A DNA stretch of 64,000 bases from Blumeriella jaapii. Taxonomy: Eukaryota > Ascomycota > Leotiomycetes > Helotiales > Drepanopezizaceae. The DNA lies in assembly GCA_009599575.1 (NCBI GenBank), contig VWND01000013.1, positions 186,001 through 250,000 of the forward strand, read 5' to 3'. This document shows positions 12,983 through 22,596 of this stretch, in pieces (positions within the stretch are counted from its first letter, which is position 1; each line of letters opens with the position of its first letter). A program made the translations under genes and the position numbers. Under the pieces are notes generated by a model. That model ran no database searches. It had not been told where the DNA came from and saw only the letters and a program-made list of their open reading frames with translations.

Positions 12983-13206
12983 TGTGACATCTGGCTTAAG
13001 GGTGATCATGATGATATGGGCCGAAAGATACGCGTGTACGTTGAATACTAAGGTGAAAAGCTCTAAAGTAAACGGGAGCTCTGAACTATTAAATACAGGT
13101 TGGTAGGGGTCCGTGCGCAAACCTTAATCCTACCACTGGCAATTACTACTGGCAATTACTACTAGCAATTACCACTGGCAATTTACCACCGGCCAGAATC
13201 GTAACA
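12983..13206 (+). repeat. Element A right LTR
   Basis: 224 bp copy of 928-1,151, beginning TGTGACATCTGG and ending AATCGTAACA. It is followed directly by TTTGC, the target duplication in B1. Confidence 0.9.
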
Positions 13207-16200
13207 TTTGCAAATTAATCGACGACGTTATGTAATTATCAAAAAAAATTCTAATCGGCTGCGAAATTTTAAATTTAATTTTTTTAAAGCAAAAAACTAA
13301 ACGTCGCTAAATGCGGCATTTTTATACCGAAAAAAAAAACGACGTTATTTCGATATTTTAAATTTACAACGACGAAAAAACCGAAAAAGCTAATATTATT
13401 TTTGTTTAATTCGAAAAAATATACGCGGTAGCAATTAATATTTCCAAAGCAATTAAAATAATTCGACGATTTTTATTTTTAATTATCGAAAACGAATTCG
13501 AAAACGAAACTAAAAGCGTAATAATAAATAACCGATTATTCGAATACAAAAAACCTATTATATTTATAAAAACAATTCCGAAAAAAATAAAAACAAAAAA
13601 CGCAAAAAAGCGCGCCGATATTTCCGAAACCTTTTTTGTTCGGAAAAAAAAACTATTCGCGTCGTTAGCAAAAAAAGCACCGCGAATAAAAACAGCCGGA
13701 AATCGACGCCGAATTACAATTTTTAAATTAATTAACAGAAAACGCGACGATTTTATAAAATTAAATTTAAAAAACTTCGGCATTTCGAAAAGAAAAAATT
13801 TAAACGATTTTAAATCTGACTTTTCGAAATTAAATACGCAAATATCAAAAACGCCTGCTGCGTTTAAAAACGTCGTATTATTACCGCTAATATTTTAAAT
13901 TTTAATAAAAGCATTTAAAATTTCGATTATTATACGATTCGATCGAAAAGGTTTGAAAAAAAATATCGAAATTATCGCGGAAAAAATTATACAAAAAGCA
14001 TAAAATCAAATTATTTTATTTAAAACTTTCGCTTTCGACGACGTTACGATTTAAAAGTTTTATTTCGATATTTTTATATAAAAATCAAATAAATCCGTCA
14101 GCTTTTTTTCTTTTGTTTCGAACGAAAACTAAATTAAGCTTTTTTCGGAAAATTGCAAATATAATACGTTAAAGCAAATAAAAAAAACTTTTAAAAATAA
14201 TAATCCGTTTTTGCTCGAGCTTTTTTTCGTTAAAAAACTTAGATTTTTTAATTTCGTTTTTACGAATAATATTAACGCTAAAAAAAACGGCAAATTCTGT
14301 TATTTTTATATATGTTATTACGCGGCGTATTACGATTTGATTACAAAAAAAATCGACGTTATCGGCTTCGCTAATCGATTCGCTGTTATTAAAAATTCGA
14401 ATTACGACGTATTCGAAATTGATTTTAATAATTAATTTATATTCCGACGAAAAACTGCGAAAATTATTAAAACGCGTATTAAAACTTATTTAAACTACGT
14501 AAATTTTAAAACAGATTCCAAAGTTTTTAGCGCGATTATAAAATTCGATTAAAACAAAAAAAAATAAAAATAACGAATATTTTTAAAAGCCGACTTTTCT
14601 GGCTTTTCGACCGAAAGTGTATTTTAGAATTTATTTAAATTAAGCTGCGAATTCGTTAATTACGTAAAATCGTATAACGGAAAAAACAAATTTTTGTTAT
14701 ATTTTATATAAAAAAAAGTAGCTATATATAAATACTATTTCCGATTAATTAAAACCCAAAAAGCGTTTATAGCTTTTTTCGCTAATATATTTTACAATTT
14801 TATTTAACAAGCTTTTAAAATGCATCCCGGCTTTTATTTCGCTGTTTTAATTATCCGAAACTTTGAAAACTGCTGCTTCGTAATATATTTTAACGTTTCG
14901 ATCGTTTCAGGTTTCGTTGGTTCCGATCGTATTATAATTATAAAATTCGATATCGCCGACTTTTAAAAAAAAAGAAAAATCGAAAATCTTATCGACGCCA
15001 TTTTCGATTATTACGTTCTGCCTGTATTCGCATATAATTCGGGAATAATCGAAGCTTATTTGCAATTATATTACGACGCTAAGCTGATTAAAACCATTTA
15101 AAAAAGCCCAGCTTTTTCGTATTTCAGCGCGTTTAAAACAGTGGCCTTAGCTATTTCATCGGATTACGAAACCGAAAACTACGAAATAAAATAAAATAAC
15201 TTTTGTCAGCTTTTCGACTAAGCAAAAAGTTTTTATTAAATTTAAAACTTAAAAAACCGACGGCGCGATATTAATTTATTCGAATAATTATACGGCGTAA
15301 AAATACAAAAATTATTTCGAAAACGACGCTCCGATAAATAATTTAATATTATTTGTTTTGCAACGAAAGCAATTATAATATTTTCGATAGTTTCGATTGC
15401 AAACGATTATTTTCGAACCATTCCGTAAAATAGTTTTTTTTACAAGCCTCGGAGCTTTTTTAAAAGTATTCGTCGGTAAATAACCGTAATCCGATCTATT
15501 AGTTTTACGCGAAGCAAAGCGTTAATCGGTTTTAATTACGACGAATTAATCGATTATTTCTACGATTTTAATACAAAACTTTTCAGCGCTTTTTGCAAAA
15601 CGTAAAATTACGTTTCAAAGCTGGAATTTATTATTTACGAAAAAAAGTCGTAAAAAGCATTCGTCGCGGCGATATTTAATAATATTATCGACGAAAAAGC
15701 TATTAAAACGTTCGTAAATCAAAACGATACTTCGATTGATATTTTATCGAATTATTTTTCAAAAAAGCAAAATAAACAAAATAATTTAAACGATAAGCGA
15801 AACGCTATTTTTCCGTAAAAACTAATAGTAAAAAGGCTAAAAACGGGTTAAAAAACTAAAAAAGCGTGGAATTAAAAAATTCGGTTTGTAATTGATTGGT
15901 TTTTATATTATATAAAATAGATTAGATTGCATTTATTAAAGTTATATTTTTTTTAATCGTAATTAAAAACGACTACGTATATTGTTTAAAACAGGATATA
16001 AAACGGTAATACTTTGTATTAATAAAAATTAATAGTTTTAATTATGGTTAAAGCATAGACTTCTTCGAAACTTTCTGCTATTGATTACTTTTAATAGGTA
16101 TAAAAGCAAAGCATTTTTTTAGATAGTACCATAGACACGCAGTTTAATTTATATCTTCACTTATTTTTTTTTTCCTTTCTTCAGTCTTTTCTAGGGATTC

Positions 16201-16263
16201 CCTAGACTATTTTACCCACCGACATATGGCCGTATCAGTCTGGTTTTCCTACCTACTTTTACA
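13207..16263 (+). mobile_element. Gypsy retrotransposon B1, right fragment with 3' LTR
   Basis: Resumes B1 exactly where 927 stopped and matches B2 from 9,756 to 12,809, ending in the LTR copy 15,997-16,263. It is slightly more decayed than B2. It contains the unassigned 3' region and one 37-nt palindromic motif, but no gag or pol. The partner 5' LTR is outside the window. Confidence 0.85.
15997..16263 (+). repeat. B1 3' LTR
   Basis: 267 bp copy of the B-family LTR, beginning TATAAAACGG and ending CTTTTACA. The last 70 bases are nearly identical to 12,740-12,809, while the first part shows RIP changes. Confidence 0.85.
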
Positions 16264-17098
16264 GTGCTTTGTAATTTTTATTATTATTTAGTTTAAATTC
16301 AAAGTTCGAAACGCGCTTTATACGAGCTAGTCGAAAATTAGCAAATAAATAGAAATTATAACGTTTAAAAAGCGCGTTAGGATTTTGGCCGTTAAAAAGA
16401 AATTTAAAAAAAATTCGCGAAAAGCGTGGAAATTGATTTGCAGCGTTTGTTAATTAAAATAAAACGTTGCGAAAAAAGGAAAAAATAATAAATTCGCGAC
16501 TGGCAAAAGCACGTTCGATAGATTTTATTAAACGCTTTGATTAAAAGGTTTATCGCAATCGTATAATTTCTAAAAGTTATCGTTTACGTTTTTGCGCTTT
16601 TTTCAGTTGATTTTGCAAAAGTCTTAACTGAACGCTTTTAGCGCTAAGCTGCAAAAAAAAGATGGCAAGCGAAATGGTTAGCGCTCTGCCTTTTTTTTGT
16701 TTTTTTTTCTTCGGAAAAAGAATTGTTTTTCAAAAAAAAAAGCTTTTGAAAAAGGCTGCTTTTTCGCTGATTAAAAAAAGAAAAATTAAAATGTAATAGC
16801 AGAAGCTGAAAAGCTTTGTTAAAAGGGGGATCGTGAATAAAAGTCATTTTTCGCGAAATGCGGAAATAAACCTTTTTACGACCGGTCGATCATTTTAATA
16901 TAATCCGTAAAAAATTCGAAAAAAAAAATAGTTTACGCCGTCGTTAGCGTAAAAAAAAAGTTGTTAATAACATAACGATTTAATCAGTCGAAAGGCTGAG
17001 AAATCAATTAATTAATCGCCGTATTTATATAATATAAAAAACGAACTTTTGGTTTTGTAACAAAAATATTTATTTAAAATCAACAACTGCGAAAAGCA
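16264..17098. other. AT-rich flank, unassigned
   Basis: The host side of the B1 insertion. It is AT-rich and RIP-like with no open frame of note. I could not match it to the other repeats in the window; it may be an older decayed element. Confidence 0.4.
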
Positions 17099-17270
17099 GA
17101 AATTGCTAAGAAGAAAAAGTTTTATATATATAAATAGTTTCCATAGTTGATGGAAAGACCCATCAGAAGACCAGAGAGCTTGCAGCTACACGTAGTTGCT
17201 GGGGTGACACGAGAGGTGGCAAAAGAGTGAGTCGTCACAAAAGGTTGCTAAAAAAAAAAAAGCCTTAATA
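17099..17270. repeat. Tandem-duplicated about 140 bp unit (copy 1 and start of copy 2)
   Basis: Unit 1 runs from a TTGCTAA/poly-A segment through TAGTTTCCATAGTTGATGG and GACACGAG to GAGTCGTCAC (about 17,240). The next bases (17,241-17,270) repeat the TTGCTAA/poly-A start of the unit, and the rest of unit 2 continues at 18,641 beyond the transposon. Confidence 0.6.
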
Positions 17271-17400
17271 GTGGGCTGCCTTCCCACATTTATCCTGCGG
17301 GCACTCGGATAATGTGGGGGAAAGCAAGTGTCCCACTGCATCCAAGTGTCCCATCTTAATTCATGATTTTTTACGATCGCATTTTATATTAAAATATTAT
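17271..17400 (+). repeat. Left terminal inverted repeat of the DNA transposon
   Basis: Reverse complement of about 18,509-18,638. Both share the blocks GGACACTTGGATGCAGTGGG and GATCGTAAAAAATCATGA (right-end orientation). Confidence 0.85.
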
Positions 17401-18508
17401 TATTTAATTACGCCAAATTGAAATGTAATAAAAGCAGAAAGCTATTTTTAGATTTAAAATTCAAAATTGCATTTTTATTAATTAAAAGTTACTAAATTAC
17501 ATATTTTCGTTGAACTTTTAATTTTTTATTATCGCATTTTGTATTTAAAACACTATCAACGCCAGATATTTAATTATAATAAATTGATAAATGATAAAAA
17601 CAGAAAGCTATTATTAAATTATAAATTAAAAGTTTTATTTTTATTAATTAAAAGTTTTAAAACGTAATGTTTTATTTGAATTTATTATTTTTTATAATCG
17701 CATTTTAAATTAAAAAACTTCCAACGCTAGTTATTTAATTATAATAAACTGAAGAAAAGTAAGTTCAGCTTGCATTCGAATAAAATTTATAGAAATTATA
17801 TGAAATTCTACGTCGGAATATTCATTTTTGATTAAGTGAAAGTAATTTAAATCGTTTTTGTACGCATTTCCAATCAGAAATTGTATTAATTAAACGGCTA
17901 CGAATCGTACAAATATAATATACTTTTATTAAAACTAAATAAAGCTTATATAATTTTTTTTGCTTTCTAGCTATTTTAAATATGCTTTTCAGCTTTTAAA
18001 TATCGGTATAATATTTATATTCGGAAGGTAAAAAAAACAAGACGCAAAAGGTAAAAGAAAACCGTTAGTTTTACGAAAAGCTTTTGCTTAAGCGTATAAT
18101 AAGTAAAAAAAGCTGCTTACGAGCCTTGGATTTTAGATTGTAAAAGCAATAAAGCTGTAAAACAAAAAAAAAATCGTATTAAAAATAATAAATTGCAATT
18201 TTTTTTTGCCGAAAATCTTAATATATAATAAAACGCGAGCTTAGTAAAGCTTTTATAATTATCGAATATTTTATAACCGATTAAAAAGGTTTATCTGAAT
18301 TATAATACAAAACATTTTAATTGCAAACAAATGTAAATAGGCTTTTTAAAAGCGAAAAAAAAAAAAAAAAAAAAAAATTGAAAATGCGTACAAAACACTT
18401 GTTTAAATTGGTTTTTATTAATAAAATTTAATTTTTTAATTTAAAATCTGAAAATAACTGCTTGCTTTTATTATACTTTAATTTAATGTAATTAATTATT
18501 CGGCGTTG

Positions 18509-18638
18509 ATGGTGTTTTAATATAAAATGCGATCGTAAAAAATCATGAACTGAGATGGGACACTTGGATGCAGTGGGACACTTGCTTTCCCCCACATTAT
18601 CCGAGTGCCCGCAGGATAAATGTGGGAAGGCAGCCCAC
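18509..18638 (-). repeat. Right terminal inverted repeat of the DNA transposon
   Basis: Inverted copy of 17,271-17,400, ending CAGCCCAC followed by the TA target. An open frame over this stretch on the minus strand is a by-product of the repeat. Confidence 0.85.
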
Positions 18639-18640
18639 TA

Positions 18641-18760
18641 TTATATATATGAATAGTTTCCATAGTTGATGGGAAGACCCACCAGAAGACCAGGGAGCTT
18701 GCAGCTACACGTGGTTGCTGGGGTGACACGAGGGGCAAAAAAATGAGTCGTCACAGTTAA
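18641..18760. repeat. Tandem unit copy 2 (continued)
   Basis: Direct repeat of 17,130-17,245 with about 90 percent identity by eye, ending GAGTCGTCACAG. It completes the unit begun at 17,241. Confidence 0.65.
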
Positions 18761-18777
18761 TTCTAAATGAATATTTT

Positions 18778-19041
18778 TGTTACAGAATCAAAGGCTCGTT
18801 TCTTATACCATATGAACACGGCGACCAGTTGACTGATCTCCCAGCCCTCCGATTGATTAGATCGTCATACCGACTGATTAGATCGTCACATCTTCCAGCC
18901 CTCCGACCGATTAAATCGTCACAGATTAGATCGTTTTATTATAAATCTGGCGACCCAGTTGACTGATCTCAGCCCTCCGACTGATCAGATCGTTATACCA
19001 AATTGACTGATCTCAGCCTCCTGACTGGTTAGATCGTCACA
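18778..19041 (-). mobile_element. Solo LTR
   Basis: 264 bp. Read on the minus strand it begins TGTGACGATCTAACC and ends GATTCTGTAACA, the same terminal signature as element A. It contains several copies of CTGATCTCAGCCCTCCGACTG and of (A)GATCGTCA. The flanks ATTTT and ATCCG do not match, so no target duplication is visible and one end may be rearranged. It is not strongly RIP-altered. Confidence 0.6.
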
Positions 19042-19196
19042 ATCCGGCCCTTACGGTCTATTCGTGGAAAATGCTATTCGGGGGTTGGGGAGGAGGTCGG
19101 TGGTCCTGGCGGCTCGCTTGAGTATGCACGTGATATTGGTTCCCGACAGCCGTGCTCAAACCTCAATCCGATTTCCTTATGCCAGGATCGTAACAT
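19042..19196 (+). mobile_element. LTR 3' fragment related to element A
   Basis: Ends GGATCGTAACA. About 45 bases earlier it reads GTGCTCAAACCTCAATCC, close to GTGCGCAAACCTTAATCC in the element A LTR. The 5' part and any partner LTR are missing. Confidence 0.45.
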
Positions 19197-19293
19197 AAAG
19201 TATATAAGGCAGTACGGAAAGCACTATTTCATGGCGCCAAGGTCACTTGACCACAAGTGACCATACGTGATTATCTGACGCTTTGTATAACAA

Positions 19294-19530
19294 AGCTGTA
19301 GACGAAAAATGAAACGAAAAAGTCAATTTGAAACAATAAATGTATCAAAAGAAAAGCTGGAGGCGGAAGATCAAACGAAAAAGTGAGTTTGAAACAATAA
19401 ATGTATCAAAATCAAAGCTGGAGGCGAAATGTAAAACGTTGAAGGAAAAAAGAAGTGAACTTAAAACAACTAATGTATAAAAATCAAAGCTGGAGACGAA
19501 ATGTAACACGTTGAAGGAAAAAAGGAGTTT
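19294..19530 (+). repeat. Four imperfect tandem repeats upstream of the secreted-protein gene
   Basis: Units of about 60-72 bp start at about 19,294, 19,355, 19,416 and 19,488. Each opens with AGCTG(T/G)AG(A/G)CG and carries AACAA(T/C)TAATGTAT-like cores in the first three. They end just before the likely TATA box of the gene at 19,718. Confidence 0.8.
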
Positions 19531-19560
19531 GAGATCATGTAGTGAACTCAAAGGCTGGTG

Positions 19561-19703
19561 TATATATATTCCGTTCCCTCGGACATCAGAACCAGCACAG
19601 TACCTTTTTCAAGCATATCCAAACCTACCTACTTATTCAACTTCATCAGAACCAGCACAGTATCTTTTTCAAGCATATCCAAACCTACCTATTCACGTTC
19701 AGA
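19561..19703 (+). promoter_or_regulatory. TATA-like element and duplicated 60 bp leader
   Basis: TATATATAT at 19,561-19,569 lies about 150 bases before the ATG. Between them is a 60 bp direct repeat (19,584-19,643 and 19,644-19,697) sharing CATCAGAACCAGCACAGTA. Whether the repeat is transcribed leader or promoter cannot be told from sequence. Confidence 0.4.
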
Positions 19704-19717
19704 AAATCACAAACAAC

Positions 19718-20029
19718 ATGCAGTTTCAATCTATTACTGCCTTCTTTTACTTTTTCGCGGGCCTTACCGTAGCTGCCGGCGAATGCATTCCCCAAACCAG
19801 CAAAAATTTAGAAGGGTCATCGGGCGAACCATTTGCCAGATGTTCACGTTCAGGTGAAAGTGGGCCTTTGTCTTGCAGCAGCGGCGACAGGAAACTCTGC
19901 GATAGGAAATTTCCGGGATGGATTCAGAGTCTGGAGGGACCTTTCGTTCAAAATAATATAAATGCCTGCCTCAAGTTAAGGGCGGGGGATGGGTGTGAAA
20001 TGTCGGCAAAATGTTGTCGAAAAGTCTAG
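19718..20029 (+). CDS. Small secreted cysteine-rich protein, effector-like
   Basis: Single-exon 103-residue protein. I chose the ATG at 19,718, in context ACAACATG, because it begins directly with a signal peptide: hydrophobic residues about 4-20 (AFFYFFAGLTVAA) and predicted cleavage near residue 21. The mature part has eight cysteines, including a terminal CC pair four residues from the end, so up to four disulfides are possible. It has no similarity I recognise. Size, secretion signal, even cysteine number and position 0.5 kb from a transposon island fit fungal effector candidates, but this is inference. The frame is open upstream to 19,511, but that stretch crosses repeats and is unlikely to be coding. 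The last 22 codons lie in a 68 bp unit that is tandemly duplicated past the stop. Confidence 0.65.
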   Translation: MQFQSITAFFYFFAGLTVAAGECIPQTSKNLEGSSGEPFARCSRSGESGPLSCSSGDRKLCDRKFPGWIQSLEGPFVQNNINACLKLRAGDGCEMSAKCCRKV

Positions 20030-20088
20030 ATGCCTGCCTCAAGTTAAGGGCGGGGGATGGGTGTGAAATGTCGGCAAAATGTTGTCGA
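19962..20088 (+). repeat. 68 bp tandem duplication over the gene 3' end
   Basis: Two copies with 59 identical bases, starting ATGCCTGCCTCAAGTTAAGG at 19,962 and again at 20,030. Copy 1 encodes the C-terminal cysteine cluster, with its TAG in the 9 bases between identical blocks. Copy 2 lies downstream of the stop. Confidence 0.9.
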
Positions 20089-22102
20089 TAAAAAGCTGGC
20101 AGCGCGATCTTCTGCGATAGCGTTGATCAAGTCAGGGAGAAGGATGCTCCGGGAGCGGTTCAGAGATTGACGGGAGTGGAGGAGAAGAATAGAAAGAAGT
20201 GCGCACGAGAGGCTTTCTCTGGCAACGAGAAATGGATCAATCTGAGGATGAGGAGTGGATAAGCTGGGTTTAACACTCATGGGCATCTTTTGTTCTTTTA
20301 GACAACGCCGAGCATGCCAATTGTATCAAAGATGCAACCCCATTTTCTTACTGTAGCACCAAGCTTTCTTTACTTTCGCCGGTCTTGGCTTGAGCTGCCG
20401 AAATCTCGCGCGGCCCACAATGTAACATTATGGATGGGTAAAGTAGTCCGTAGCAAGCCCTTACTGTACAAGCACCAGCGTGCGGGAAAGATTCAAAAGT
20501 CGTGATGGCACGCTGTCGTTTTTTATAGAAAAAAGATAAGGAAAGATGATCAAAAATGGAAGTATCTTATGTTCCATGGGGCAGACCTCAACGCCGATAC
20601 AACACACACTTTACCTACAGCTTGCCAGGTCATGTTTGTCCAAACTTCTCCCCTTTTCTAACTTTCGCCGAAAGACCACGATACATTCCAGCAACTCACC
20701 TCATCTCTACATTCCTAAATTCTGTAACAAGCTTGGGCCTCCATGATCCGTGCATCCAGACAGTGGGGGGCTAGTTGTTGTACTGTATGTGCGACGCGAG
20801 AATCAACATCGCAAACACCCCCAGGCCACACAACTCAACTCCACAACGTTTCTCTATCTCCATTGATGCATTGATTGCTACTTGAATCTCACGTCGTCAT
20901 CCACATCGTCATGATGGAATCTCCGTTGTTGTGAGGAAAAGAAGGCTCGAGGAAAGAAAACAGATAGGTTGAGGTACTGTATCTATCTACCGTAGCCTCT
21001 CACTTGATAGATAGCTGGCCACGGAAGATGGCAAGAGGGGGAAAACGCTTGGGCAGTCAACGCTGCATAGCGAACAAGCTGGATGTCAAAAGGCACGGGT
21101 GTATCTCGTACCCGTCTGTAGACAGCTTTGCATCGTCTCTGCGCCGGCTTGGTTGACAGCCGACGCCACTTGCGAGATGGAATCAAACAGTGTCGATGAC
21201 ACAAGCTACAGTACTGAGGTTGTAGCAGAAATGGGCCAAGCGCCACTGCACTCGCACATCTCCTTATGCCCATCTGAGCTCCCACGCAGCCATGGACAAG
21301 GCGACGGTCATTCGTGCTTCGTGCCGCCAGACGGTGCTGTGTGATCCTCAAGAGCTGGCTGGGCTGGCTGTAGGGTCGCGTCACGCAAGAAGGAAAGACA
21401 AGACTCTCGCGCCTCTCTTTTCTTTGCACAGCTCGGTCCGAGTTGCGCTGGGCGTTGCTGGGCGTTGCACGAATCCTTCCTTGATCAGAGGCAGATCGAC
21501 GTGATGAAGGAAACATGATGAGACCACTCACGGCCTCGGGCTCTCTCCCGCTCTCCATGGCTCGCCCATGCTGTGTGATTGCAGTGCTGTCCGGTCTGTA
21601 CGGTCCGGTCTGTACGGCCCTGTCCTCTGGGGCTCTTGAGGTGTCGGTGGTTGCGGTTACAGATGTGCATCAGGTTGGCCCTCCGTCAAGCTCAGTCGAG
21701 CTGCTGGCTGGCTGGCTGGCTGGCTCTGTGCTCGCTCGGGCTCGGGCGTCTCTGGCCCTCACTGACTTGCTCACTCACGCTCACGCTCACGCTCACGCAC
21801 ATCTCCTCCCTCCCCATCCACGTCTCCCCCAACCAAAACCACCAGCAACTCCAGCCCCCTACGAGCGTATCGCCGCGAAGTCCTTCACGACCTGCCCGAC
21901 GGCCATCTCGTACGCCTCAGCATCACCACCACCTCCACGCCGCCGAGAGCTCCGCCGTCGCCGAGTCGCAGTCGACGGCCTCCAGTCCATCTCGACCGCC
22001 ATCCCGCAGCGTCTCGACTTTGAACCCTGATCTCCACACTCGCAAGGCACCGTGTCGTACTGTACTGTGTGTACTGTAGGTCCCATCTATCATCAGTCTT
22101 GG

Positions 22103-22136
<34 letters not shown>

Positions 22137-22333
22137 CCATCGAGCAATCGATGTCGCGCCCACCGCAACCTACGACAGGACAAGCTTCTGCTGTATCAAA
22201 GACAATCTGACACCCTGTTCACTTGAAGGCCTGGAGTCTCGTCTCAACGAACAAACCAACATCCTCGAGGACCCGGTCCCAACTTCGGCAAGCTCCCTAG
22301 ACATCTTCCATCGAACGTCTCACGCCATTCGAC
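20089..22333. other. Intergenic region before Rac
   Basis: No gene I can support. Open frames here (for example minus 20,983-21,558) lack recognisable domains and overlap low-complexity sequence. It contains tandem TCACGC repeats near 21,772-21,800, a 29-base C run at 22,106-22,134 and TACTGTAC-type motifs at about 22,055-22,078. It may hold a long promoter and leader of the Rac gene. Confidence 0.5.
22106..22134 (+). repeat. Poly-C run (29 bases)
   Basis: Uninterrupted run of C about 200 bases before the Rac start codon. The length in the assembly is likely imprecise. Confidence 0.85.
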
Positions 22334-22562
22334 ATGGCCGCCCCAGGAACACAGTCACTCAAGGTGAGAGAGATGCCCGCACCGCCGTGGGAGCTGCAGA
22401 TGCACATGGTGGAAAAAGAAACCTCGAGGCTGACTTGAGATCTGCGCAGTGCGTTGTCACCGGCGATGGTGCCGTAGGAAAGGTACGCACATACACATAC
22501 TGAATACCCGCGAGAGAGAGAGGGAGAGAGAGAGAGAGAGGGAGAGAGGGAGAGAGAGAGAT

Positions 22563-22596
<34 letters not shown>

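Larger units (their letters stand above)
928..13206 (+). mobile_element. Element A: short non-autonomous LTR retrotransposon (split by B2)
   Basis: Two near-identical 224 bp LTRs (928-1,151 and 12,983-13,206), starting TGTGACA and ending GTAACA, are flanked by the 5 bp target duplication TTTGC (923-927 and 13,207-13,211). The paralogous B2 copy has the same site unoccupied (TTTGC once, 9,756-9,760), which confirms the insertion. Removing B2 and its short target duplication leaves only about 1,015 bp, with roughly 0.57 kb of internal sequence. That is too small for gag-pol, and no such motif is seen. By architecture it resembles a TRIM-type non-autonomous element mobilised in trans (inference). 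Its base composition is normal, unlike B1 and B2. Orientation is taken from the LTR termini only. Confidence 0.85.
17271..18638. mobile_element. Tc1/mariner-type DNA transposon, internally degraded
   Basis: 1,368 bp bounded by inverted repeats that begin GTGGGCTGCCTTCCCACA on both ends. It is flanked by the dinucleotide TA (17,269-17,270 and 18,639-18,640), the classic Tc1/mariner target. The outermost 90 bases of each end are GC-balanced, while the interior is RIP-like and AT-rich. The inverted repeats extend at least 125 bp and, with mismatches, beyond 230 bp. The left end also carries about three tandem 155-160 bp subterminal units (starts near 17,380, 17,535 and 17,695). No transposase frame is visible, so it is either non-autonomous or too decayed to tell. 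Confidence 0.75.

Noticed and set aside
18517..18738. 73-codon minus-strand frame
   Set aside because: It lies entirely on the transposon inverted repeat and tandem unit; no domain or start context.
17130..18760. 115 bp direct repeats interpreted as LTRs of the inverted-repeat element
   Set aside because: Copy 2 continues across the transposon as the second unit of a tandem duplication, and TA flanks the inverted repeats exactly.
20983..21558. 191-codon minus-strand frame
   Set aside because: No recognisable domain, composition like the surrounding non-coding DNA, and overlapping frames on the other strand are equally long.
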